Notes: generated by a model from the sequence alone, not told the origin. Positions 50,140 to 61,581 are shown, numbered from the stretch's first letter. The stretch is 64,000 nt of DNA from Bradyrhizobium sp. BR 10289 (GCF_019455385.1 NZ_JACOFR010000006.1:1-64000); one strand, 5' to 3'. Translations and numbers: made by a program.

Positions 50140-51129
50140 ATGAGCGACGCGCCTCACATTCCCGTGCTCGGCCGCGAGGCGATTGAACATCTCGCGCCGC
50201 GCGCGGGCGGCATCTATATCGATGCCACTTTTGGTGCCGGCGGCTACAGCCGAGCCATCCTCGACGTGCCGGGAACCCGCCTGATCGCGATCGATCGCGA
50301 CCGCACTGCGATCGCGGGCGGCGCCGGGCTGGTCGAACGTTCCGCGGGTCGGCTGACCCTGGTTGAGGACCGCTTCTCCAATCTGGCCGAAGTCTGCGCG
50401 GCGCAGGGCGTCGATGGCGTTGACGGTGTCGTCATGGACGTCGGCGTGTCCTCGATGCAACTCGATCAGGCCGGCCGCGGCTTCTCGTTCCGTCTCGACG
50501 GCCCGCTCGACATGCGGATGGGGCAGACCGGACCGACCGCGGCTGATGTCGTCGCGCGTGCCTCAGAAGGCGATCTCGCCGACATCATCTATCTCTTCGG
50601 CGAGGAACGAAATTCGCGTCGCATCGCCCGCGCCATCGTCGCTGACCGGCAGGAGACGCCGTTCACGACGACGCGCGCGCTCGCCGATCTCGTCGGCCGG
50701 GTGGTACGCGCGAAGCCCGGCGAGATCCACCCGGCGACGCGGACGTTCCAGGCGCTGCGCATCTTCGTCAACGAGGAACTCGAAGAGCTCCAGACCGCGC
50801 TCGCCGCGGCCGAGCGCGTGCTCAAGCCCGGCGGGCGGCTCGTGGTGGTCTCGTTCCACTCGCTGGAAGACCGCATCGTCAAGAATTTCCTCAGCCTGCG
50901 TTCGAAGACCGGCGGCGGCTCGCGGCATCTGCCGGAAGTGGCGCAGGTCTCGCCGAGCTTCCAGCTGCTGACGCGGCGGCCTGTGGTCGCCGGCGAAGAG
51001 GAAGTCGCGCATAATCCGCGCGCACGTTCGGCAAAGCTGCGTGCCGCCGAGCGCACCGATGCACCTGCGCATGATGACAATGAGCCGTCGTCCTGGCCAA
51101 AACTCTCCGACGTGATGAGGGGCGGCTAG
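50140..51129 (+). CDS. rsmH: 16S rRNA (cytosine(1402)-N(4))-methyltransferase
   Basis: This 329-residue enzyme methylates N4 of C1402 in 16S rRNA. The start [13 protein letters not shown] is family-typical, followed by the SAM site ([16 protein letters not shown]), [35 protein letters not shown] and [16 protein letters not shown]. The ATG at 50140 is favoured over upstream starts, which add Arg-rich sequence. It is the first gene of the dcw cluster; ftsL follows after 3 bases. Confidence 0.95.
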   Translation: MSDAPHIPVLGREAIEHLAPRAGGIYIDATFGAGGYSRAILDVPGTRLIAIDRDRTAIAGGAGLVERSAGRLTLVEDRFSNLAEVCAAQGVDGVDGVVMDVGVSSMQLDQAGRGFSFRLDGPLDMRMGQTGPTAADVVARASEGDLADIIYLFGEERNSRRIARAIVADRQETPFTTTRALADLVGRVVRAKPGEIHPATRTFQALRIFVNEELEELQTALAAAERVLKPGGRLVVVSFHSLEDRIVKNFLSLRSKTGGGSRHLPEVAQVSPSFQLLTRRPVVAGEEEVAHNPRARSAKLRAAERTDAPAHDDNEPSSWPKLSDVMRGG

Positions 51130-51132
51130 CAC

Positions 51133-51525
51133 ATGCGCTTCATCCACCTTCTCGTCATCGGCGCGCTGATCTTTGCGGCGGCCTATGTCTACCGGATCAA
51201 GATGGACTCCACCGCGCGCGTCGAAAAAGTACTGCGGCTGCATGCGGAGATCCGCGAGCAACGCGATGCGATTGCCTCGCTGCGTTCCGAATGGGCCAAG
51301 CTCGATGCGCCCCTGCGCCTGCAAGGCCTGGCCGAGCGCCATCTGCCGCTCAAACCGGTCAACGGCACGCAATACGATTCGCTGAAGAACCTGCCGGATC
51401 GTCCGCCGCGGATGTTCAGGCCGGGTGAGCCCGATCCGATCGGGGCCATGCTCAACACCATCGAAGCCGCGAGCGATCCTGACACCGTGACGGGCTCGGT
51501 GCCTCAGGCCGAGGATAAGCAATGA
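51133..51525 (+). CDS. ftsL: Cell division protein FtsL
   Basis: This 130-residue bitopic protein has a short N-terminus, one transmembrane helix (about 3-21), and a coiled-coil periplasmic part (STARVEKVLRLHAEIREQRDAIASLRSEWAKLDAP, about 26-60) with the WAKL motif seen in FtsL/FtsB-like proteins. It helps recruit and activate FtsI/FtsW at the septum. Sequence conservation is low, as usual; position between rsmH and ftsI decides the call. It overlaps ftsI by four bases (ATGA). Confidence 0.88.
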   Translation: MRFIHLLVIGALIFAAAYVYRIKMDSTARVEKVLRLHAEIREQRDAIASLRSEWAKLDAPLRLQGLAERHLPLKPVNGTQYDSLKNLPDRPPRMFRPGEPDPIGAMLNTIEAASDPDTVTGSVPQAEDKQ

Positions 51526-53288
51526 GCCCGGCGACGCCTGCAAAACCCACCGAGAAGCCGACTGAGAGGCCGACTGAACCCTGGCGCCAGCGGCTGATCC
51601 GCAGCCTGCTCTACGGACGCAATGTCGATCGCGCCGCGAAGGCGCGCGCACGCGTCGGCCTTGCCATGCTCGCCTTCGCCTCGGTCTATGCGCTGATCGG
51701 CGGCCGGCTCGTGATGTTCGCGATCGGTGCCGACGCGCACAGTGCGCGCCGTGCGGCCTCGCAAGAGGTCGTTGCGACCGCGCGCCCTGATATCGTCGAT
51801 CGCAACGGCGCCATCCTTGCGACCGACGTCAAAGCCGCGAGCCTGTTCGGCGAGCCGCGCCGCATCATCGACAAGGATGAGGCGATCGAGCTTCTGACCG
51901 CGACGGTGCCCGATCTCGACGAGGCCGAGGTGCGCGAGCGCCTGTCGGGTCGCAAGGGGTTCGTCTGGCTCAAGCGCGAGGTCACGGCGAAGCAGCAGCA
52001 GGACATCCACAAGCTCGGCATTCCCGGCATCGGCTTCCTGCGCGAGAACAAGCGCGTCTATCCGACCGGCAACGAGGTCGCCCACCTCATTGGTCTCGTC
52101 AACATCGACAATCAGGGCATCGCCGGCATGGAGAAGTGGCTCGACAACCAGGGCCTTGCCGATCTCCACCGCGCCGGCTTTGCCACCGACCGGCTGCAGA
52201 AGCCGATCGAGCTCTCGGTCGATCTGCGCGTCGAGCATGCGCTGCGCGACGAACTGCTGAAGGCCAAGGAGAAGTTCCACGCCAAGGCAGCCTCCGGCAT
52301 CGTCTCCAACGTCAAGACCGGCGAGATCGTCGCGATGGTCTCGCTGCCGGACTTCGACCCCAACAATCCGAAGGAAGCGCACGACCCCGACCGCATCAAC
52401 CGCCTGACCACCGGCGTCTATGAGATGGGCTCGACCTTCAAGGCGTTCACGCTGGCGATGGCGCTCGATTCCGGCAAGATCAATCTGAACTCGTCGTGGG
52501 ATGCGCGCGGGAACCTGCACTACGGCAAGTTCACCATCCACGACAGCCACCCACTCGGCCGCTTCATCAACACCAAGGAAGTGTTCACCTACTCGTCCAA
52601 CATCGGCGCGGCGCGCATCGCGCTCGGCCAGGGCGTCGAGGCGCACAAGGCGTTTCTCGCCAAGATGGGTCAGTTGACGCGGCTGCGCACCGAGTTGCCG
52701 GAGAGCGCGGCGCCGCTGATCCCGCGCCGCTGGAGCGAGCTGAACACGGTGACCGCCGCGTTCGGTCAGGGCCTCTCGGTGGCGCCGCTGCAGGCGGTGA
52801 TGGGCATCAACGCGCTGGTGAACGGCGGCTATCTGATTCCGCCGACCTTCATGAAGCGCACCCCTGAGGAAGCGGCGGCGCTGGCCAAGCGCGTGATCAA
52901 GACGGAGACCAGCGACAAGATGCGGTTCCTGATGCGGCTCAACGCCGAAATCGGCACCGCCAAGAGCGCCGACGTCAAGGGCTACTATGTCGGCGGCAAG
53001 ACCGGCACCTCCGAAAAGGTCATCAACGGCCGCTATGCCAAGAAGCGCGTGCTCAATTCCTTCACCGCGATCATGCCCTGCGATGATCCGAAATATCAGA
53101 TCCTGATCATGCTGGACGAGCCGCAGGCGATACCGGAAACGCATGGTTTCATCACCTCGGGCTGGAACACGGTGCCGACCGGCGGCAAGGTGATCGAGCG
53201 GATTGCCCCGCTCCTGGGCGTCGAACCGCGGTTTGATCTGCCGCCCGCGGACCGCCTTATTCTTGCAGCATCCAGGACAACCCAGTAA
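51522..53288 (+). CDS. ftsI: Peptidoglycan D,D-transpeptidase FtsI (PBP3)
   Basis: This 588-residue class B penicillin-binding protein has a Pro/Thr-rich cytoplasmic tail, a transmembrane helix (about 45-68) and a dimerisation domain ([17 protein letters not shown]). The transpeptidase has nucleophile Ser304 in STFK, SSN (358-360) and KTG (493-495). It cross-links septal peptidoglycan in a complex with FtsW, which is encoded later in this cluster. It is translationally coupled to ftsL through ATGA. Confidence 0.96.
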   Translation: MSPATPAKPTEKPTERPTEPWRQRLIRSLLYGRNVDRAAKARARVGLAMLAFASVYALIGGRLVMFAIGADAHSARRAASQEVVATARPDIVDRNGAILATDVKAASLFGEPRRIIDKDEAIELLTATVPDLDEAEVRERLSGRKGFVWLKREVTAKQQQDIHKLGIPGIGFLRENKRVYPTGNEVAHLIGLVNIDNQGIAGMEKWLDNQGLADLHRAGFATDRLQKPIELSVDLRVEHALRDELLKAKEKFHAKAASGIVSNVKTGEIVAMVSLPDFDPNNPKEAHDPDRINRLTTGVYEMGSTFKAFTLAMALDSGKINLNSSWDARGNLHYGKFTIHDSHPLGRFINTKEVFTYSSNIGAARIALGQGVEAHKAFLAKMGQLTRLRTELPESAAPLIPRRWSELNTVTAAFGQGLSVAPLQAVMGINALVNGGYLIPPTFMKRTPEEAAALAKRVIKTETSDKMRFLMRLNAEIGTAKSADVKGYYVGGKTGTSEKVINGRYAKKRVLNSFTAIMPCDDPKYQILIMLDEPQAIPETHGFITSGWNTVPTGGKVIERIAPLLGVEPRFDLPPADRLILAASRTTQ

Positions 53289-53372
53289 TCAACTGGGATG
53301 GCCATCGCCGGCGCTGATTCGGCTTTTCCTGACGATTCGGCTTCCCGGCGCGGCATTGTCGACTGGACAACC

Positions 53373-54845
53373 ATGAAGCTGCGCGACCTTCTAGGCCAGA
53401 ACGTTTTGGACAATGATGCCGCGATCGAGCCCGCTGTCGCCGCGCTCGAGGTGACCGGCGTCGCGCTCGACAGCCGCGTGGTCAGGCCGGGCAATGTCTT
53501 CTTCGCCCTCGCAGGCAGCAAGACCGATGGTGCGCGCTTCATCGATGCCGCCATTGCGGCAGGCGCCGTGGCGGTCGTCGGCGAACATGCGCCTGATGGC
53601 TGCAAGGCGCCGTTCATCGCGGTGGCCAATCCGCGCCGCGCGCTGGCGCTGGCTGCGGCAAGATTCTTCCCCATGCAGCCCGCGACGATCGCCGCGGTGA
53701 CCGGCACCAGCGGCAAGACCTCGGTCGCCGCCTTCACGCGCCAGATCTGGCAGCGCCTGGGGCATCCCTCGGCGAGCATCGGTACCATCGGTCTCGTCTC
53801 GCCCAAGCGCACGGTCTATGGCTCGCTGACCACGCCCGATCCGATCGCGCTGCACCGGCAACTCAATGAGATCGCGCGCGAGGGCGTGACGCATCTCGCC
53901 TTCGAGGCATCCTCGCACGGGCTCGACCAGTACCGTCTCGACGGCGTGCGTGTCTCGGCCGGCGGCTTCACCAACCTTACGCGCGACCACATGGATTACC
54001 ATCCGACCGTCGCGCATTATCTTGGGGCAAAGCTCAGGCTGTTCCGCGAGCTGGTCGCGCCCGGCGGCCCGGCGGTGATCTCGGCCGATCATGAGTGTTC
54101 GGCGGAAGCGATCGACGCCGCGAAGTCGCATGGCCTGCGCGTGATGGCGGTCGGGCGCAACGGCGATGGGGCAGGCGAGGGCATCCGCCTCGTCGAAGCC
54201 GTGGTCGAAGGTTTTTCGCAGAAACTTGCGCTGGAGCATCGCAGCAAGCGTTACGCCATCCGGCTGCCGCTGGTCGGCGAATTCCAGATCGAGAACGCGC
54301 TGGTGTCGGCCGGTCTTGCCATCGGCACCGGCAGCGATGCCGCACAAGTGTTCGCGAGCCTCGAGCATCTCGAAGGCGCCAAGGGCCGGCTGGAGTTCGT
54401 CGGCGAGCGCAACGGCGCGCCTGTTTTCGTCGATTACGCCCACAAGCCCGATGCGCTGGCGAAGGCGCTCCAGGCGCTGCGCCCCTACGCCAAGCGCAGG
54501 CTCATCGTCGTGTTCGGCGCCGGCGGCGATCGTGACGCCGGCAAGCGGCCGATCATGGGCGAGATCGCCGCCGCGAATGCCGACGGTATCATCATCACCG
54601 ACGACAATCCACGCAGCGAGAAGCCTGAAGCGATCCGCGCCGCGATCCTCGCCACGGCCAAGGGCGCGCGCGAGATCGGCGACCGTGCTGCTGCCATCCG
54701 CGCCGCGATCGAGGACTTGCAGGAGGGCGATGCGCTGCTCGTCGCCGGCAAGGGCCACGAGACCGGGCAGATCGTCGGCGGCCAGGTGCTGCCCTTCAGT
54801 GATCACGAGGCGGTCGCCGCCGCATTGACGTCGAGGATTGCATGA
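53373..54845 (+). CDS. murE: UDP-MurNAc-tripeptide synthetase (meso-DAP-adding)
   Basis: This 490-residue ligase adds meso-diaminopimelate to UDP-MurNAc-L-Ala-D-Glu. The ATP loop is GTSGKTS (about 111-117), and DNPR at 411-414 is the signature that selects meso-DAP over lysine. Mur-ligase N-terminal, middle and C-terminal domains are complete. The ATG at 53373 (MKLRDLL) is used; the 25 codons upstream are not conserved-looking. murF starts within its stop (ATGA). Confidence 0.95.
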   Translation: MKLRDLLGQNVLDNDAAIEPAVAALEVTGVALDSRVVRPGNVFFALAGSKTDGARFIDAAIAAGAVAVVGEHAPDGCKAPFIAVANPRRALALAAARFFPMQPATIAAVTGTSGKTSVAAFTRQIWQRLGHPSASIGTIGLVSPKRTVYGSLTTPDPIALHRQLNEIAREGVTHLAFEASSHGLDQYRLDGVRVSAGGFTNLTRDHMDYHPTVAHYLGAKLRLFRELVAPGGPAVISADHECSAEAIDAAKSHGLRVMAVGRNGDGAGEGIRLVEAVVEGFSQKLALEHRSKRYAIRLPLVGEFQIENALVSAGLAIGTGSDAAQVFASLEHLEGAKGRLEFVGERNGAPVFVDYAHKPDALAKALQALRPYAKRRLIVVFGAGGDRDAGKRPIMGEIAAANADGIIITDDNPRSEKPEAIRAAILATAKGAREIGDRAAAIRAAIEDLQEGDALLVAGKGHETGQIVGGQVLPFSDHEAVAAALTSRIA

Positions 54846-56221
54846 GCGGGCCACTATGGACGGTTGCCGAGGTGGCGCGCGCGCTGGGCGTGGCCGGATT
54901 GTTTCCGGACACGCCGATCGATTTCGTGACCCAGGACAGCCGCCTGGTGAAACCGGGCAGCCTGTTCGTCGCGCTATCAGGCACGCCAAGTGGCGGCTTC
55001 ATCTCGGCCTTCGCCAGCGCGCGCGATGGCTGGGAGTTCGCGGACAAGGCGGAAGCCTCAGGTGCCGTCGCGATGATCGTGCCGCACGAGATCGCGGGTA
55101 TCAAAATTCCCCAGCTCATCGTGCAGGACACGCTGATCGACGGCCTCTGGGGCCTCGCGCGCGCTGCTCGCGCGCGCTTCAATGGTCCCGTGATCGGTCT
55201 CACCGGCAGCGCCGGCAAGACCAGCACCAAGGAATTTTTGGCCGCCTATCCCAACGCCTATGCGAGTCCCTCGAGCTTCAACAATTTCTGGGGCGTGCCG
55301 CTGACGCTGTGCAATGCGCGGCCAGATGCCAGTCTCTGGGTCGTCGAGATGGGCATGAACCAGCGAGGTGAGATCGCGCGGCTCAGCGAGTTGACGCGCC
55401 CGACCGTCGCGCTCGTCGTCAACGTCCAGCCGGTGCATCTGGAGAAGCTCGGCTCGCTCGAAGCCATCAGGCACGAAAAAGTGTCGATCGCGCTCGGCTT
55501 GCCGGAGGACGGCGTGCTGGTGCTGCCGGCCGGACTCAAGGCGTCCGAATGGAAGGGCAAGGTGGTGCGTTTCGGCGAACATGCCGAGGTGCACGAGGTC
55601 AAGCACGCGCCGCATGGCGAAAGCTGGCAGGTCGTGGCCGCGATCGGCAAGAAGGAGATTGCCTTCAGCCTGACGCCGGGCGCACCGCACCGCGTGCAGA
55701 ATGCGCTGGCCGCGCTCGCCTCGGTTCATGCCGCCCATCTCGATGTCGCGACGCTGGCGATCAAGCTCGACCGGGTCGGCATCATGACCGGCCGCGGCGT
55801 CGAGCAGGCGATCGGCGGCATCACCGTGATCGACGACAGTTTCAACGGCAATCCAGCCAGCGTCGCTGCTGCGCTGCAAAGCCTCCAGGCCCGCAACATG
55901 AGCGGTGGCCGCCGCATTGCGGTGCTGGGCGACATGCTGGAGCTTGGCGACGATGCGCCGACCTATCACACCGGCCTTGCCAGGCATCTCGACGGCATCG
56001 ACGGCGTCTACTGCGTCGGCCCCTTGATGCGCCACCTCTATGACGTCTTGCCCTCAGGCAAGGGCCTCGGCTGGCACGACGATCCCGCGACGCTGAGAGC
56101 CGGCGAGGTCGCAAATCTGCTGAAGGCAGGCGACGTCGTGGTTGTCAAGGGCAGCAAGAAGATGTTCTGGGTCAACAAGTTTGTGCCGGGCCTAGTGGCC
56201 GCCTTGCAGGCGAAGGCGTAA
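54842..56221 (+). CDS. murF: UDP-MurNAc-tripeptide:D-Ala-D-Ala ligase
   Basis: This 459-residue ligase adds D-Ala-D-Ala to complete the UDP-MurNAc-pentapeptide. Visible are the N-terminal domain (TQDSRLVKPGSLFVAL), the ATP loop GSAGKTSTK (about 121-129), EMGMNQRGEI, and the C-terminal VIDDSFNGNPASV motif. It overlaps murE by four bases. A 166-base gap follows before mraY, longer than other gaps in the cluster, and could hold an internal promoter. Confidence 0.95.
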   Translation: MSGPLWTVAEVARALGVAGLFPDTPIDFVTQDSRLVKPGSLFVALSGTPSGGFISAFASARDGWEFADKAEASGAVAMIVPHEIAGIKIPQLIVQDTLIDGLWGLARAARARFNGPVIGLTGSAGKTSTKEFLAAYPNAYASPSSFNNFWGVPLTLCNARPDASLWVVEMGMNQRGEIARLSELTRPTVALVVNVQPVHLEKLGSLEAIRHEKVSIALGLPEDGVLVLPAGLKASEWKGKVVRFGEHAEVHEVKHAPHGESWQVVAAIGKKEIAFSLTPGAPHRVQNALAALASVHAAHLDVATLAIKLDRVGIMTGRGVEQAIGGITVIDDSFNGNPASVAAALQSLQARNMSGGRRIAVLGDMLELGDDAPTYHTGLARHLDGIDGVYCVGPLMRHLYDVLPSGKGLGWHDDPATLRAGEVANLLKAGDVVVVKGSKKMFWVNKFVPGLVAALQAKA

Positions 56222-56387
56222 ACTGCTTGGAAGGCGCCGTTCCCGACCCTACCCGTTGTGGCGCGAGGGCGCCCGTTGTCTTGAGGTCGCCCAACCCCAT
56301 GATGAAGACCAGCGAATACGCGTGAGGCGCGTTGAGGTCGAGACCGAGACCAAGACCGCGCGCCAAAGGCGCCATAGGACCGACTGA

Positions 56388-57491
56388 ATGTTTTACTGGC
56401 TGATCGAGCTCTCCAACACATTTCCGAGCATGGGTGCGTTCCGCACCGTCCTGAACGTCTTCCGCTACATCACCTTCCGCACCGGCGGCGCCATCGTCAC
56501 CGGCGCGCTGTTCGTGTTCCTGTTCGGGCCCTGGATCATCGATCATCTGCGTATCCGGCAGGGCAAGGGCCAGCCGATCCGCACCGACGGCCCGCAGTCG
56601 CATCTCGCCAAGAAGGGCACGCCCACCATGGGCGGGCTGATGATCCTGTCAGGCCTCACGGTCGGCACCGTGCTGTGGGCCAACCCGCTCAACCCATACG
56701 TCTGGATCGTGCTGGCGGTGACGCTCGGCTTCGGCTTCGTCGGGTTCTATGACGACTATCTCAAGGTGACCAAGCAGACCACGAGCGGGTTCGGCGGCAA
56801 GCTGCGCCTGCTGATCGAGGCGGCGATCGCGCTGGTCGCCTGCTATGCGCTGGTGCGGCTGAACCGTGATCCCGCCTCGACCGCGCTGACGATTCCCTTC
56901 TTGAAAGACACGGTGCTGCATTTCGGCTGGTTCTTCGTCGTGTTCGGCGCCTTCGTCATCGTCGGCGCCGGCAATGCGGTGAACCTCACCGACGGCCTCG
57001 ACGGCCTTGCCATCGTGCCGGTGATGATCGCGACCGCGAGCTTTGCGATGATCGCCTATCTCGCCGGCAACGCGGTGTTCGCCGACTATCTCCAGATTAA
57101 ATATGTCGCCGGCACCGGCGAGCTCGCGGTCCTCTGCGGTGCGCTCTTGGGCGCCGGTCTCGGCTTTCTCTGGTTCAATGCGCCGCCGGCCTCGATCTTC
57201 ATGGGCGACACCGGCTCGCTCGCGCTCGGCGGCATGCTCGGCGCGATCGCGGTCGCGGTGAAGCACGAGATCGTGCTCGCGGTGATCGGCGGCCTGTTCG
57301 TGCTGGAGGCGGTCTCGGTCATCGTGCAGGTGGTGTCGTTCAAGCTCACGGGCAAGCGCATCTTCCGGATGGCGCCGATCCACCACCATTTCGAGCAGCT
57401 CGGCTGGACCGAGCCGCAGATCGTGATCCGCTTCTGGATCATCTCGGTGATGCTGGCGCTGGCCGGCCTCTCGACGCTGAAGCTGCGCTGA
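56388..57491 (+). CDS. mraY: Phospho-MurNAc-pentapeptide translocase
   Basis: This 367-residue integral membrane enzyme transfers phospho-MurNAc-pentapeptide to undecaprenyl phosphate, making lipid I. It has about ten transmembrane helices and the three family signatures: [24 protein letters not shown] with the catalytic Asp, and [10 protein letters not shown] on a cytoplasmic loop. The length matches the family. Its stop TGA overlaps the ATG of murD (TGATG). Confidence 0.96.
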   Translation: MFYWLIELSNTFPSMGAFRTVLNVFRYITFRTGGAIVTGALFVFLFGPWIIDHLRIRQGKGQPIRTDGPQSHLAKKGTPTMGGLMILSGLTVGTVLWANPLNPYVWIVLAVTLGFGFVGFYDDYLKVTKQTTSGFGGKLRLLIEAAIALVACYALVRLNRDPASTALTIPFLKDTVLHFGWFFVVFGAFVIVGAGNAVNLTDGLDGLAIVPVMIATASFAMIAYLAGNAVFADYLQIKYVAGTGELAVLCGALLGAGLGFLWFNAPPASIFMGDTGSLALGGMLGAIAVAVKHEIVLAVIGGLFVLEAVSVIVQVVSFKLTGKRIFRMAPIHHHFEQLGWTEPQIVIRFWIISVMLALAGLSTLKLR

Positions 57492-58891
57492 TGATCCCGG
57501 TCACATCATTCGCCGGCAAGACGGTCGCGGTGTTCGGCCTCGGCGGTTCGGGGCTTGCCTCCTGTCACGCGCTGAAGGCGGGTGGCGCCGAGGTGATCGC
57601 CGCCGACGACAATGCCGAGAACGTCGCCAAGGCGGCACAGGCCGGTTTCGTCACCGCGGATCTGCGCAGCGTCTCCTGGGCGAACTTTGCCGCGCTCGTG
57701 CTGGCGCCCGGCGTGCCGCTGACCCATCCGGTGCCGCATTGGAGCGTGCTGAAGGCGCGTGAGGTGGGCTGCGAGGTGATAGGCGACATCGAACTGTTCT
57801 GCCGCGAGCGTCGCCGCCACGCGCCGGACGCGCCGTTCGTCGCCATCACCGGCACCAACGGCAAGTCGACCACGACGGCGCTGATCGCGCATCTGACGAA
57901 GGTTGCCGGCTACGACACCCAGATGGGCGGCAATATCGGCACCGCGATCCTGTCGCTGGAGCCGCCGCGCATGGGCCGCGTCCACGTCATCGAGATGTCG
58001 TCCTACCAGATCGACCTCACGCCCTCGCTCGATCCCTCCGTCGGCATCTTGCTGAACGTCAGCGAGGATCACATCGATCGCCACGGCACCATCGAACACT
58101 ACGCCGCGGTGAAGGAGCGCCTCGTCGCCGGTGTGCAGGCGGGCGGCACTTCGATCGTCGGCGTCGACGACGGCTTTTGCCGCGACATCGCCGACCGGCT
58201 CGACCGCGCCGGCAAGAATGTGGTGCGCATCTCGGTGAAGAACCCGCTGGCGAGCGGCATCCATGTCGAGCATGGCACCATCATGCGTACCGCGGGCGGG
58301 GCACGGAGCGAAGTCGCAAAGCTCGGTGGCATCGGCTCGCTGCGCGGCCAGCACAATGCGCAAAACGCGGCTGCCGCTGCCGCCGCCGCGCTTGCGATGG
58401 GCATCAGCCTCGATGTCCTCCAGAACGGCTTGCGCAGCTTTCCGGGCCTGGCGCACCGCATGGAGCAGGTCGGTCGCCGCGGCAATGTGCTGTTCGTCAA
58501 CGACTCCAAGGGTACTAATGCCGACGCCACCGCGCATGCGCTGTCGTCCTTTGCCGACATCTTCTGGATCGCCGGCGGCAAGCCCAAGGCGGGCGGTATC
58601 ACCAGCCTGACCGGCTTCTTCCCGCGCATCCGAAAAGCCTATCTGATCGGCGAGGCCGCGCAGGAGTTTGCGGGAACGCTGGGCACGCAAGTCGCGCATG
58701 AGATCAGCCAGACGCTCGATGTTGCCGTCGAGCACGCCGCGCGCGATGCGGAGGCCTCGGGCCTCGTCGATGCGGTCGTGCTGCTGTCGCCAGCCTGTGC
58801 GTCCTTCGACCAGTACCGCAATTTCGAGATCCGCGGCGCCAAGTTCCGCGAGCTGGTGCAGGCGATGCCCGGTGTGAAGCCGGTGGTGTGA
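57491..58891 (+). CDS. murD: UDP-MurNAc-L-alanine:D-glutamate ligase
   Basis: This 466-residue ligase adds D-glutamate to UDP-MurNAc-L-Ala. It has an N-terminal Rossmann-like start ([21 protein letters not shown]), the ATP loop GTNGKSTTT (about 121-129), the EMSSYQID motif and [12 protein letters not shown] in the C-terminal part. It overlaps mraY by one base. A 240-base gap with an inverted-repeat element follows before ftsW. Confidence 0.95.
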   Translation: MIPVTSFAGKTVAVFGLGGSGLASCHALKAGGAEVIAADDNAENVAKAAQAGFVTADLRSVSWANFAALVLAPGVPLTHPVPHWSVLKAREVGCEVIGDIELFCRERRRHAPDAPFVAITGTNGKSTTTALIAHLTKVAGYDTQMGGNIGTAILSLEPPRMGRVHVIEMSSYQIDLTPSLDPSVGILLNVSEDHIDRHGTIEHYAAVKERLVAGVQAGGTSIVGVDDGFCRDIADRLDRAGKNVVRISVKNPLASGIHVEHGTIMRTAGGARSEVAKLGGIGSLRGQHNAQNAAAAAAAALAMGISLDVLQNGLRSFPGLAHRMEQVGRRGNVLFVNDSKGTNADATAHALSSFADIFWIAGGKPKAGGITSLTGFFPRIRKAYLIGEAAQEFAGTLGTQVAHEISQTLDVAVEHAARDAEASGLVDAVVLLSPACASFDQYRNFEIRGAKFRELVQAMPGVKPVV

Positions 58892-58913
58892 GGGCAGCTG
58901 CTCCACAATCTCC

Positions 58914-59022
58914 GCTGTCGTCGCCCGGCTTGACCGGGCGACCCAGTATCCCAGAGACGGTTATGATTAAGCCGAGGAGCCGCGGCGTACTGGATGCCCC
59001 GGTCAAGCCGGGGCATGACAGC
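58914..59022. repeat. Inverted-repeat element, family B, copy 2
   Basis: Arms of about 35 bases (58914-58948 and 58988-59022) begin GCTGTCGTCGCCCGG and end CCGGGGCATGACAGC, with the CCAGTA / TACTGG block of copy 1 at 36613. It sits inside the dcw cluster between murD and ftsW. Confidence 0.85.
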
Positions 59023-59131
59023 GTGTTTTGGGGCGGTAGCGGAGATCATCTCGGAACATCCGCAATTCCTTAACCCCGCGGTAACCAACCTCGGCGACCA
59101 ATGGACGATCTCTGTCCGAAAGCGGCCGCCC

Positions 59132-60283
59132 ATGCTCTCCCGTGAAGAACGCACCCCCTTTTCCGAGTGGTGGTGGACCGTCGACAAGCCGCTGATGGGC
59201 GCCATCCTGGCCTTGATGCTGACCGGCGTGATCCTGTCGCTGGCGGCGAGCCCGCCGGTTGCGACCCGCATCGGGCTCGATCCCTTCCATTTCTTCAGCC
59301 GCCACGTGATGTTCCTCCTCCCGTCCTTCCTGGTGCTGCTCGGGGTCTCCTTCCTGTCGCCGCGCGCGATCCGCCGCTCGGCCCTGATCATCTTCACGAT
59401 CAGCATCATCCTGATCGTGGTGACGCTCGCGATCGGCCCTGAGGTGAAGGGCTCGCGGCGCTGGATCACGCTGCTTGGCGTCAACATCCAGGCCTCCGAA
59501 ATCGCAAAGCCGTCCTTCGTCGTCATCGCCGCCTGGCTGTTTGCGGAATCGACCAAGCGGCCGGAGATGCCGGCGACCTCGATGGCGCTGGTGCTGCTGT
59601 TGATGCTGGTTTCGCTGCTGGTGATGGAGCCCGATTTCGGCCAGACCATGCTGATCCTGATGGTGTGGGGCTCGCTGTTCTTCATCGCGGGCATGCGCAT
59701 GATCTGGGTGTTCGGCCTTGCCGGTGCTGCCGCAGCAGGTCTCTTCAGCGCCTATCTGTTCGTCCCGCACGTCGCCGGCCGCATCAAGCGCTTCATGAAT
59801 CCGGCCTCGGGCGACACCTTCCAGGTCGATACCGCCATGGAAGCCTTTTACAACGGCGGCTGGTTCGGCTTAGGGCCGGGCGAGGGCATCGCCAAACGCA
59901 GCCTGCCGGACAGCCACACCGACTTCGTATTCGCGGTCGCCGCCGAAGAGTTCGGCATCATCCTGTGCCTTGCCATGCTGGCGCTGTTTGCCTTCGTCGT
60001 GATCCGGACGCTGTCGCGCGCCTACGCCAATGAGGACATGTTCTCGCGCTTTGCCGCGTCCGGTCTTGCGATCCTGTTCGGCGTGCAGGCGGCGATCAAC
60101 ATGTCGGTCAACCTTCAGCTCATCCCCGCCAAGGGCATGACGCTGCCGTTCATCTCCTACGGCGGTTCCTCGATCGTGTCGCTGGCTTACGGTGTCGGCA
60201 TGATGCTGGCACTGACGCGCCTGCGCCCGCGCACCGAGGTCGAGGCCAGCGGCCACGCCGACGCGATGCGGAGTTACGCGTAA
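59132..60283 (+). CDS. ftsW: Septal peptidoglycan glycosyltransferase FtsW
   Basis: This 383-residue SEDS protein has about ten transmembrane helices. It polymerises lipid II at the septum together with FtsI. Family motifs seen are GPEVKGSRRWI, AEEFGIILC with the conserved Glu, and the late NLQLIPAKGMTLPFISYGGSS. The ATG at 59132 (MLSREERTPFSEWWW) is preferred; the upstream frame runs into the repeat element. Its ribosome binding site is weak. Confidence 0.95.
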   Translation: MLSREERTPFSEWWWTVDKPLMGAILALMLTGVILSLAASPPVATRIGLDPFHFFSRHVMFLLPSFLVLLGVSFLSPRAIRRSALIIFTISIILIVVTLAIGPEVKGSRRWITLLGVNIQASEIAKPSFVVIAAWLFAESTKRPEMPATSMALVLLLMLVSLLVMEPDFGQTMLILMVWGSLFFIAGMRMIWVFGLAGAAAAGLFSAYLFVPHVAGRIKRFMNPASGDTFQVDTAMEAFYNGGWFGLGPGEGIAKRSLPDSHTDFVFAVAAEEFGIILCLAMLALFAFVVIRTLSRAYANEDMFSRFAASGLAILFGVQAAINMSVNLQLIPAKGMTLPFISYGGSSIVSLAYGVGMMLALTRLRPRTEVEASGHADAMRSYA

Positions 60284-60295
60284 CAGGTCTCGTGT

Positions 60296-60430
60296 ACAGG
60301 ACAAGCGAAGCGAAGCGGAGCGCAGAGCCGGGACCCAGAATGCTGCATCGATGTTGCTAGAGATGGGCCCCGGTTCAGCAGCGCACCACGCCGCGAAGGG
60401 CGGCGCGCTGCGCTGCGCCCGGGGCGCGAA
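60296..60430. repeat. Inverted-repeat element, family D, copy 3
   Basis: CGCAGAGCCGGGACCC (60321-60336) is the exact inverse of the block found at 41 and 48750. GGGCCCCGG and GCCCGGGGC blocks follow. It occupies the gap between ftsW and murG. Confidence 0.7.
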
Positions 60431-60480
60431 CCTTGTGGCCGGCTCGCAATGACGGGAAAGTCCTTGTAAGACTAATCTCC

Positions 60481-61581
60481 ATGACCACCTCCCCCCTGAT
60501 TCTTCTCGCCGCGGGCGGCACCGGCGGCCATCTATTTCCGGCCGAGGCGCTCGGCGTCGAATTGATCCGGCGCGGCTTTCGCGTCCGCCTCGTCACGGAC
60601 GAGCGCGCACTGCGTTATAGCGGGCTGTTCAGCAAGGACATGATCGACGTCGTCGCAAGCGAGACCGCGCGCGGCCGCAATCCATTCCAGCTCGCTTATG
60701 CGGGGCTGACGCTCGCCACCGGGACGCTGTCCGCTTACAGGCTGATCCAACGGTTGAAACCCGTCGCGGTGGTCGGCTTCGGCGGCTATCCGACGCTGCC
60801 GCCGCTGGTCGCGGCGAAATTCGCCGGCGTGCCCGGCATTATCCACGACGCCAACGCCGTGCTCGGCCGCGCCAACCGCTTCCTGTCGAGCCGCGTCCAG
60901 GCCATCGCGACGTCGTTGCCCGGCGTGCTCGACCGCGATCCCGCGCTCGCCAGCAAGACCACGACGGTGGGCACGCCGATGCGGCCTGCGGTCCTCGCGG
61001 CGGCTGCCGTGCCCTATGCTGCGCCTGAAGTGAACGGACCGCTGCGGTTACTGGTCGTCGGCGGCAGCCAGGGCGCGCGCATCATGGCCGACATCGTGCC
61101 CGGTGCGATCGAACGGCTGGAGCCCGTGCTATGGAGCCGGCTGGTTCTCACCCAGCAGGTGCGCGATGAAGACATGACGCGCGTGCGCGCGGTCTACGAC
61201 AAGCTCAAGATCAAGGCCGAGCTTGCGCCGTTCTTCACCGATCTGCCGGCGCGGCTGGCGTCCAACCATCTGGTGGTGTCGCGCTCCGGCGCCGGCACCG
61301 TGGCCGAGCTTGCCGCGATCGGTCGGCCCTCGATCCTGGTGCCGCTGCCAGGCTCGATCGACCAGGACCAGTTCGCCAATGCCGGCGTGCTGGCCAAGGT
61401 CGACGGCGCGATCCGCATCCCGCAGACCGAGTTCACCCCGGACCGGTTGGCATCCGAGATCTCCGGCTTCGCCGCCGAGCCCGCGCGTCTTGCCGCGATG
61501 GCTAAGGCCGCGAAGGGGGCGGGCCGGCTCGACGCCGCCGAGCGGCTGGCCGATCTGGTGGTCAAAGTCGCGGGACTCTGA
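60481..61581 (+). CDS. murG: UDP-GlcNAc:lipid I GlcNAc-transferase
   Basis: This 366-residue GT28 enzyme adds GlcNAc to lipid I to make lipid II at the inner face of the membrane. It has the N-terminal GGTGGH loop, GFGGYPTLPPL, HDANAVLGRANR, VVGGSQGARIM and the UDP-binding SRSGAGTVAELAAIGRPSILVPLPG. The ATG at 60481 is used; an upstream frame start in the repeat region is ignored. Confidence 0.96.
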   Translation: MTTSPLILLAAGGTGGHLFPAEALGVELIRRGFRVRLVTDERALRYSGLFSKDMIDVVASETARGRNPFQLAYAGLTLATGTLSAYRLIQRLKPVAVVGFGGYPTLPPLVAAKFAGVPGIIHDANAVLGRANRFLSSRVQAIATSLPGVLDRDPALASKTTTVGTPMRPAVLAAAAVPYAAPEVNGPLRLLVVGGSQGARIMADIVPGAIERLEPVLWSRLVLTQQVRDEDMTRVRAVYDKLKIKAELAPFFTDLPARLASNHLVVSRSGAGTVAELAAIGRPSILVPLPGSIDQDQFANAGVLAKVDGAIRIPQTEFTPDRLASEISGFAAEPARLAAMAKAAKGAGRLDAAERLADLVVKVAGL

